DNA of 45,664 nt, from contig DHNC01000028.1 of NCBI GenBank assembly GCA_002406115.1, positions 1 to 45,664 on the forward strand, written 5' to 3'. The notes beneath the pieces were generated by a model that was not told the origin of the DNA, did not search any database, and saw only the letters and a program-made list of their open reading frames with translations. This document shows, piece after piece, positions 41,322 to 45,664 of the stretch. Position 1 is the stretch's first letter; every line of letters begins with the position of its first letter. The position numbers and the translations under genes are program-made. The DNA comes from Christensenella sp. UBA4626. GTDB taxonomy: Bacteria > Bacillota > Clostridia > Christensenellales > UBA1242.

Positions 41322-42569
41322 ATGAAAGTAAAAATAAAAAATTTAGGTATGAATGGCGAAGGCGTGGCAGAAAACTACGGAAAAATTTTGTTTATCCCAA
41401 ACTGCTTGCCAGATGAAGAAGTTGAATGCGAGGTAGTTGAGGATAAAAAAAATTATGCAATTTGCAAATTGACAAAAGTTTTAACTTTATCACCAGAGCG
41501 AGCGGAACCACCATGCAAGTATTATAATGTTTGCGGCGGATGCGATTTGCAGCACATGAGCAAAAGTACGCAACTGAAATTTAAACAGCAATTGATACAC
41601 AACACACTTAAAAAAGTGGCAAAAATTGATATTGATGTTTTGCCGACAATTGCAGCGGATGAACAATATTTTTATCGCAACAAAATCAGCCTTTCCGTTT
41701 GCGGCAACAAAATTGGATTTAAAGCAAAATCTTCTGATGAAATTGTTGATATTTGCGAGTGCATGATTGCAAACAAAGAGATAAATTTTGCAGTTAAAGT
41801 TTTGAGAGAATTTTTAAGTCAAAATAACATCAAATCTTTAAGAAATATTGTTATAAGAAATTTGGAAAGTCAAACACTTATTGCTATGGTTTGCAAGCAA
41901 AGAGAGAATTTGACAGGTTTGTTTAATCATCTAAACAATAAATTAAAAAACTTTGGCTTGTTCTTGGTTATAAACAAGAGGAATGATTCAGTTGTGCTAA
42001 CCAACAACATATATAAAATTGGTGGGCTAACAGAAATAAGTTTGACAACTCCAATAAAAATGAATTTGAGGCTTGAAAGTTTTTATCAAACCAATCAATT
42101 CGTTCAAGACAAACTTTACGACCATATTTTAAAGCAAATTTCTGAAAAAGAAATTGTTGTCAATGGTTACAGCGGGGCTGGCTTGTTGAGTGCAATTTTG
42201 GCACAAAAAGCAAAAATGGTTTATGGCATTGAAATAAATAAAAGCGCCCATTTAGATGCAGAAAATTTAAAAAAATCTAATAAAATTGTTAATTTAAGCA
42301 ATGTTTGTGGTGATTTTTTTGAAAATTTGAAAAAAATTAAAAAATTTAACACTGTAATTTTGGACCCAAGCAAAAAAGGATGTGGCGAACAAGTGATGCA
42401 AAAACTCATTGGTGTGGATAAAATTATTTATGTATCCTGCAATCCGATTGCCTTGGCAAAAGACCTTAGAGTCCTTGATGGAAAATACAAAACAACATCA
42501 GTTCAACCGTTCGATATGTTCCCAAACACAATCAATGTGGAAACTTGCGTTTGTTTGGAAAAAATTTAA
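41322..42569 (+). CDS. RlmCD/TrmA-type RNA (uracil-5-)-methyltransferase
   Basis: The 415-residue protein has an N-terminal TRAM-like domain (GMNGEGVAENYGKILFIPNC) and iron-sulphur cysteines Cys65-x5-Cys71-x2-Cys74 (CKYYNVCGGC). A SAM-binding fold follows (VVNGYSGAGLLSAILA), then DPSKKGC in place of the usual DPPRKG, and the catalytic nucleophile Cys373 in YVSCNP. Such enzymes make m5U in 23S rRNA or tRNA. One enzyme modifying two 23S sites is common in Gram-positives, so RlmCD is the best guess. Confidence 0.9.
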   Translation: MKVKIKNLGMNGEGVAENYGKILFIPNCLPDEEVECEVVEDKKNYAICKLTKVLTLSPERAEPPCKYYNVCGGCDLQHMSKSTQLKFKQQLIHNTLKKVAKIDIDVLPTIAADEQYFYRNKISLSVCGNKIGFKAKSSDEIVDICECMIANKEINFAVKVLREFLSQNNIKSLRNIVIRNLESQTLIAMVCKQRENLTGLFNHLNNKLKNFGLFLVINKRNDSVVLTNNIYKIGGLTEISLTTPIKMNLRLESFYQTNQFVQDKLYDHILKQISEKEIVVNGYSGAGLLSAILAQKAKMVYGIEINKSAHLDAENLKKSNKIVNLSNVCGDFFENLKKIKKFNTVILDPSKKGCGEQVMQKLIGVDKIIYVSCNPIALAKDLRVLDGKYKTTSVQPFDMFPNTINVETCVCLEKI

Positions 42570-42578
42570 TAATTTAAA

Positions 42579-43247
42579 CTATACAGATTTTTTGATAAGT
42601 CTGTATTGTTTTTTATCATAATCAATAATGCCCTCTTTTTTCATTTTGCTGAGTTCGTTTGAAAGTGCGCTTCTATCCACCGAAAGATAATTCGCAAGTT
42701 CGGTAACATTGTATGGGATGCTGAAATAATTGCTTTTAAAATCCTCCGCAACTTTCAAAAAATATGACATAAGTTTTTCCCTTATCGTCTTTTTGGAAAT
42801 ATATGTAAGTTTATTTTGAAGTTCAATGCAATTGTCCGCAATCATTTGGTTGATTCGCTTTATCACAATCTCATGACGCTTGCACCTGTTGTCGCATTGG
42901 TTCAAAAGTCTGTATCTATCCATAAATAAAACCAAACATTTTTCGGTAGCAATCAAACTGTCCTTATAATTTTCTTGCCCTGCGTATGCCGTTTCCAATC
43001 CATAGGCATCACCGGCGGACAAAAGTGTCAAAATATTTATATTGCCCAAACTATCCTGATTTTCAATTTTTGCGCTGCCCTTGACAATCAAAACGACATC
43101 TTGCATTTTGTCACCTTGGGTCACAATCCTTTGATGTTTTTCAAAGGTCTTAAATTTAGTTTTAAAACAAAACATCATTGCCTGACATTCAAACTCATTT
43201 GAATAAGCAAAAATTTTTGTTTGAGATAGCTCTTTAAAATATTCCAT
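42579..43247 (-). CDS. Crp/Fnr-family transcriptional regulator
   Basis: The 222-residue protein has a cyclic-nucleotide-type beta-barrel (about 20-120, with RIVTQGDKMQDVVLIVKGSA), a dimerisation helix and a winged helix-turn-helix (about 165-215, VTELANYLSVDRSALSNELS). It lacks an N-terminal Cys cluster like FNR's, though it contains scattered Cys residues. An AAGGAG site precedes the ATG. It is divergent to nrdD, which makes control of anaerobic or redox metabolism plausible but unproven. Its first 22 codons are duplicated just upstream (43311-43376). Confidence 0.85.
   Translation of the reverse strand: MEYFKELSQTKIFAYSNEFECQAMMFCFKTKFKTFEKHQRIVTQGDKMQDVVLIVKGSAKIENQDSLGNINILTLLSAGDAYGLETAYAGQENYKDSLIATEKCLVLFMDRYRLLNQCDNRCKRHEIVIKRINQMIADNCIELQNKLTYISKKTIREKLMSYFLKVAEDFKSNYFSIPYNVTELANYLSVDRSALSNELSKMKKEGIIDYDKKQYRLIKKSV
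42581..42614 (+). terminator. terminator overlapping the end of the Crp gene
   Basis: ATACAGA (42581-42587) pairs with TCTGTAT (42600-42606), followed by TGTTTTTT. It ends the RNA methyltransferase transcript inside the last codons of the convergent regulator gene. Confidence 0.75.
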
Positions 43248-43377
43248 AATACTCTCCTTTTGTCAGGCAACAAGCCATTTTGCTTGTGTAACTTGCGAAA
43301 TGGGTTATCACTGACATTCAAACTCATTTGAATAAGCAAAAATTTTTGTTTGCGACAGTTCTTTAAAGTATTCCATA
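43182..43377 (-). repeat. direct duplication of the 5' end of the Crp-family gene
   Basis: A 67-base segment at 43182-43248 is repeated at 43311-43377 in the same direction with four mismatches. The upstream copy encodes the same first 22 residues as the regulator, followed at once by a TGA (43308-43310). Confidence 0.9.
43308..43376 (-). CDS. 22-codon mini-ORF copying the Crp regulator N-terminus
   Basis: The upstream repeat copy reads MEYFKELSQTKIFAYSNEFE and then CQ and a stop, from the ATG at 43374-43376. An AAAGGAAAAGGA tract upstream can act as its ribosome-binding site. All four nucleotide differences from the downstream copy are in third positions and silent. It may be a remnant of a second Crp gene or a translated leader peptide of the downstream regulator. 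Confidence 0.4.
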   Translation of the reverse strand: MEYFKELSQTKIFAYSNEFECQ

Positions 43378-43691
43378 TCCTTTTCCTTTTTTTATTTTTT
43401 AACAAAGAAAATTTGCAGACAAAACACATCCTCTACATATTTGGTGAGTAGCCCAAAAACCACACAAGTGACTTTTGAAATCGTTGAAATTTTGCGTTTT
43501 TTGTTGTTAAAACAACACTTTTTACACTTTTAGTTTAGTATAATGGGATCGTGAAGTCAAGAAATTTGGCTTTTTATGTAGAAAATCCATTTTAAAAAAT
43601 TTGGTTTTTCTACAACCTATATATACATATTATATTCGCTTTATGATGAAAATTGGGCAATTCACCATGGGCAAAATAAAGGGAGAAGGAC
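43378..43691. other. nrdD upstream region
   Basis: No further gene is seen. It contains a TATAAT (43539-43544) with a weak CACTTT (43516-43521) 17 bases before it, giving an untranslated leader of about 140 bases. The leader contains the hairpin listed next. Confidence 0.55.
43578..43613 (+). promoter_or_regulatory. 5'-leader hairpin of nrdD
   Basis: GTAGAAAATCCA (43578-43589) pairs with TGGTTTTTCTAC (43602-43613), twelve positions with a single T-T mismatch. It is not followed by a T-run, so it is not a standard terminator. It may influence stability or translation of the nrdD message. Confidence 0.55.
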
Positions 43692-45664
43692 ATGAAAGTT
43701 ATCAAACGAAATAGTCAAGAAGTATTGTTTGACGCAAACAAAATTCGTATCGCTGTCGGCAAGGCAAACAAGTCGATGGACGATCCAAACAAGATGTTGA
43801 GTGAAGAACAAATCAACAAAATCGCTTCCAAAGTGACAGCCGAATGCGAAAGTTTAGGCCGTGCAGTAAGCGTTGAAGAGATTCAAGATATGGTTGAATT
43901 TGCAATCATGGCAGAAGGCAAATTTGATGTTGCAAAACATTACATAACCTATCGTTACGACCGTCAATTGGCAAGGCAAAAGAACACCACTGATGATAAA
44001 ATATTCTCACTTATCGACTGTCAAAACGAAGAGGTCAAACAAGAGAACAGCAATAAAAATCCAACTGTAAACAGTGTTCAGCGTGACTACATGGCGGGTG
44101 AAATGTCCAAAGATTTGACAAAAAGATTTTTACTCCCAGAAGATATTTGGAAAGCACATGAAGACGGTTTAATCCACTTCCATGACGCTGACTATTTTGC
44201 TCAACGTATGCACAACTGCGACCTTGTGAATTTGGAAGATATGCTCCAAAACGGAACAGTCATTTCAAGCACAATGATTGAGCGTCCACATTCATTTTCA
44301 ACTGCCTGCAATATAGCAACACAAATCGTTGCCCAAGTTGCATCCAGCCAATATGGTGGGCAAAGCATAAGTTTGGCACACCTTGCCCCATTTGTTGAAG
44401 TTTCTCGTCAAAAAATCAGAAAAGAGGTTACTGACGAATTGAAAGCCGCTTGTGGCGACAACATTGACCAAGATTTGGTACACAAAATCACCGAAGACCG
44501 AGTTAGAAAGGAAATCAATCGTGGCGTGCAAATTTTGCAATATCAAGTTATCACTTTGATGACCACAAATGGTCAAGCACCTTTCATCACTGTGTTTATG
44601 TATTTGGGTGAAGCAAAAAATGAGCGTGAACGTGAAGATTTGGCGATGATTATTGAAGAAGTTTTGCAACAACGTTATCAAGGCGTTAAAAACGAAAAAG
44701 GCGTTTGGGTTACCCCTGCCTTCCCAAAACTTATCTATGTTTTGGAAGAAAACAACATCCACCCAGAAAGCAAATATTATTATTTAACCGAACTTGCCGC
44801 TAAATGCACCGCACGCAGACTTGTGCCTGACTATATCAGCGAAAAGAAAATGCTTGAACTCAAAGTTGACAAAAATGGTGAGGGACATTGTTACACATGT
44901 ATGGGTTGTCGCAGTTTCTTAACACCATATATTGATGAAAACGGCAAACCAAAATATTACGGACGTTTCAACCAAGGCGTTGTTACTGTCAACCTTATTG
45001 ATATTGCTCTGTCCAGCCACAAAGACATGAAAGAGTTTTGGAAAATCTTTGATGAACGTATGGAGATTTGCCACAGAGCGCTGCAATGCAGGCATGAACG
45101 TTTGACGGGCACTCTTAGTGACGCCGCACCAATTTTGTGGCAACATGGCGCATTGACAAGGTTAAAACCGGGTGAAAAGATTGACAAATATCTGCATGGC
45201 GGATACTCAACTTTGTCGCTTGGATATGCCGGACTTTGGGAAACTGTTTACTATTTAATAGGCAAAAAATTGACCGAGCCAGAAGGCAAAGAACTTGGTT
45301 TGCAAATCATGCGCAAACTCAATGAATACACAAAGAAATGGAAACTTGCAGAAGATATTGACTATTCCCTTTATGGCACACCGCTTGAAAGCACAACCTA
45401 CAAATTTGCAAAATGTTTACAACGTAGGTTTGGCATCATCCCTGGCGTGACAGACAAAAACTATATCACAAACAGTTATCACGTGCACGTGACCGAGCCT
45501 ATTGACGCATTCAGCAAACTGGCTTTGGAAAGTGAATTCCAAGCACTTAGCCCTGGCGGCGCAATCAGTTATGTTGAAGTGCCTAATATGCAAAACAACA
45601 TTGAAGCGGTGTTGCAAGTTATGAAATTTATTTATGACAACATCATGTACGCCGAACTCAACAC
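43692..45664 (+). CDS. nrdD: anaerobic (class III) ribonucleoside-triphosphate reductase, C-terminus off the right edge
   Basis: From ATG 43692 (GGGAGAAGGA upstream) 657 codons are open to the edge. It begins with an ATP-cone (VIKRNSQEVLFDANKIRIAV), which senses ATP and dATP. The catalytic barrel follows, with Cys176 in MHNCDL and Cys406 in CMGCRSFL matching the active-site cysteines of the family, and QYGGQSISLAHLAPFV. The glycyl-radical site and the C-terminal zinc site lie beyond the window; the activase nrdG is presumably downstream. The enzyme makes deoxynucleotides without oxygen, pointing to strict or facultative anaerobic growth. Confidence 0.95.
   Translation, partial: MKVIKRNSQEVLFDANKIRIAVGKANKSMDDPNKMLSEEQINKIASKVTAECESLGRAVSVEEIQDMVEFAIMAEGKFDVAKHYITYRYDRQLARQKNTTDDKIFSLIDCQNEEVKQENSNKNPTVNSVQRDYMAGEMSKDLTKRFLLPEDIWKAHEDGLIHFHDADYFAQRMHNCDLVNLEDMLQNGTVISSTMIERPHSFSTACNIATQIVAQVASSQYGGQSISLAHLAPFVEVSRQKIRKEVTDELKAACGDNIDQDLVHKITEDRVRKEINRGVQILQYQVITLMTTNGQAPFITVFMYLGEAKNEREREDLAMIIEEVLQQRYQGVKNEKGVWVTPAFPKLIYVLEENNIHPESKYYYLTELAAKCTARRLVPDYISEKKMLELKVDKNGEGHCYTCMGCRSFLTPYIDENGKPKYYGRFNQGVVTVNLIDIALSSHKDMKEFWKIFDERMEICHRALQCRHERLTGTLSDAAPILWQHGALTRLKPGEKIDKYLHGGYSTLSLGYAGLWETVYYLIGKKLTEPEGKELGLQIMRKLNEYTKKWKLAEDIDYSLYGTPLESTTYKFAKCLQRRFGIIPGVTDKNYITNSYHVHVTEPIDAFSKLALESEFQALSPGGAISYVEVPNMQNNIEAVLQVMKFIYDNIMYAELN

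Noticed and set aside
43175..43429. 84-residue minus-strand frame with an internal repeat
   Set aside because: The repetition is the shifted-frame shadow of the duplicated Crp 5' end.
43614..43660. NrdR box upstream of nrdD
   Set aside because: The CTATATATACATATTATATT stretch is only AT-rich; the paired ACACTATAT-type boxes are not present at proper spacing.

Overview
The window looks like an AT-rich genome segment from an uncultured anaerobic, host-associated low-GC Gram-positive bacterium, probably a gut Clostridia-like Bacillota. Supporting signs are an oxygen-sensitive class III ribonucleotide reductase (nrdD), a secreted M60/enhancin-type mucinase-like metalloprotease, InlB-type surface repeats, Gram-positive Shine-Dalgarno sites, consensus sigma-A promoters and many T-tailed hairpin terminators. 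The species cannot be named from the sequence alone.

Region 1 (1 to about 11,208) is the right end of an integrated mobile island. It ends in a copy of the 3' part of a tRNA-Thr(GGU) gene (11161-11208) that lacks its 5' half, followed by a tRNA-type terminator. This is the signature of tyrosine-integrase insertion into a tRNA 3' end, with the island to the left and the chromosome to the right. Its cargo (719-10791, all minus strand, tightly overlapping) is an enzyme cluster I do not recognise as a described system. In transcription order it holds an ASCH protein, a class I lysyl-tRNA-synthetase-like protein, an alanine-dehydrogenase-family oxidoreductase, a methyltransferase with an in-frame TAA, an AlkZ-like DNA glycosylase, a second methyltransferase, an S-adenosylmethionine decarboxylase, a sigma-region-4-like regulator, a DUF4186 protein, a radical SAM enzyme with an in-frame TAA, a DPPW methyltransferase split by a -1 shift at an A9 run, and an ASCH-nucleotide kinase fusion. 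AlkZ-type glycosylases are known self-resistance proteins for DNA-alkylating natural products. I therefore infer either a genotoxin-like or modified-nucleoside pathway, or a nucleic-acid hypermodification system. Three interrupted genes point to decay or to translational recoding.

Region 2 (about 11,210-19,250, plus strand mostly) is more accessory DNA: an AbiL/RloAB-type anti-phage pair, remnants of a conjugative element including the antirestriction gene ardA, and an operon of DUF4417, an HNH nuclease, a His-rich small protein and two paralogous zinc-ribbon proteins.

Region 3 (19,300-45,664) looks like host chromosome. It has a transglutaminase-like protein, a 1,492-residue M60 surface protease, and an operon of a catalytically dead Y1-transposase relative, a membrane protein and a roughly 2,330-residue repeat protein. 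These are followed by ndk, gpsA, a ZIP transporter, several small membrane or zinc-ribbon proteins, an RNHCP protein, DegV, an m5U rRNA methyltransferase, a Crp/Fnr regulator with a duplicated 5' end, and nrdD running off the right edge. Several genes here have a perfectly spaced promoter ending only 6-7 bases before ATG and no ribosome-binding site, suggesting leaderless mRNAs.
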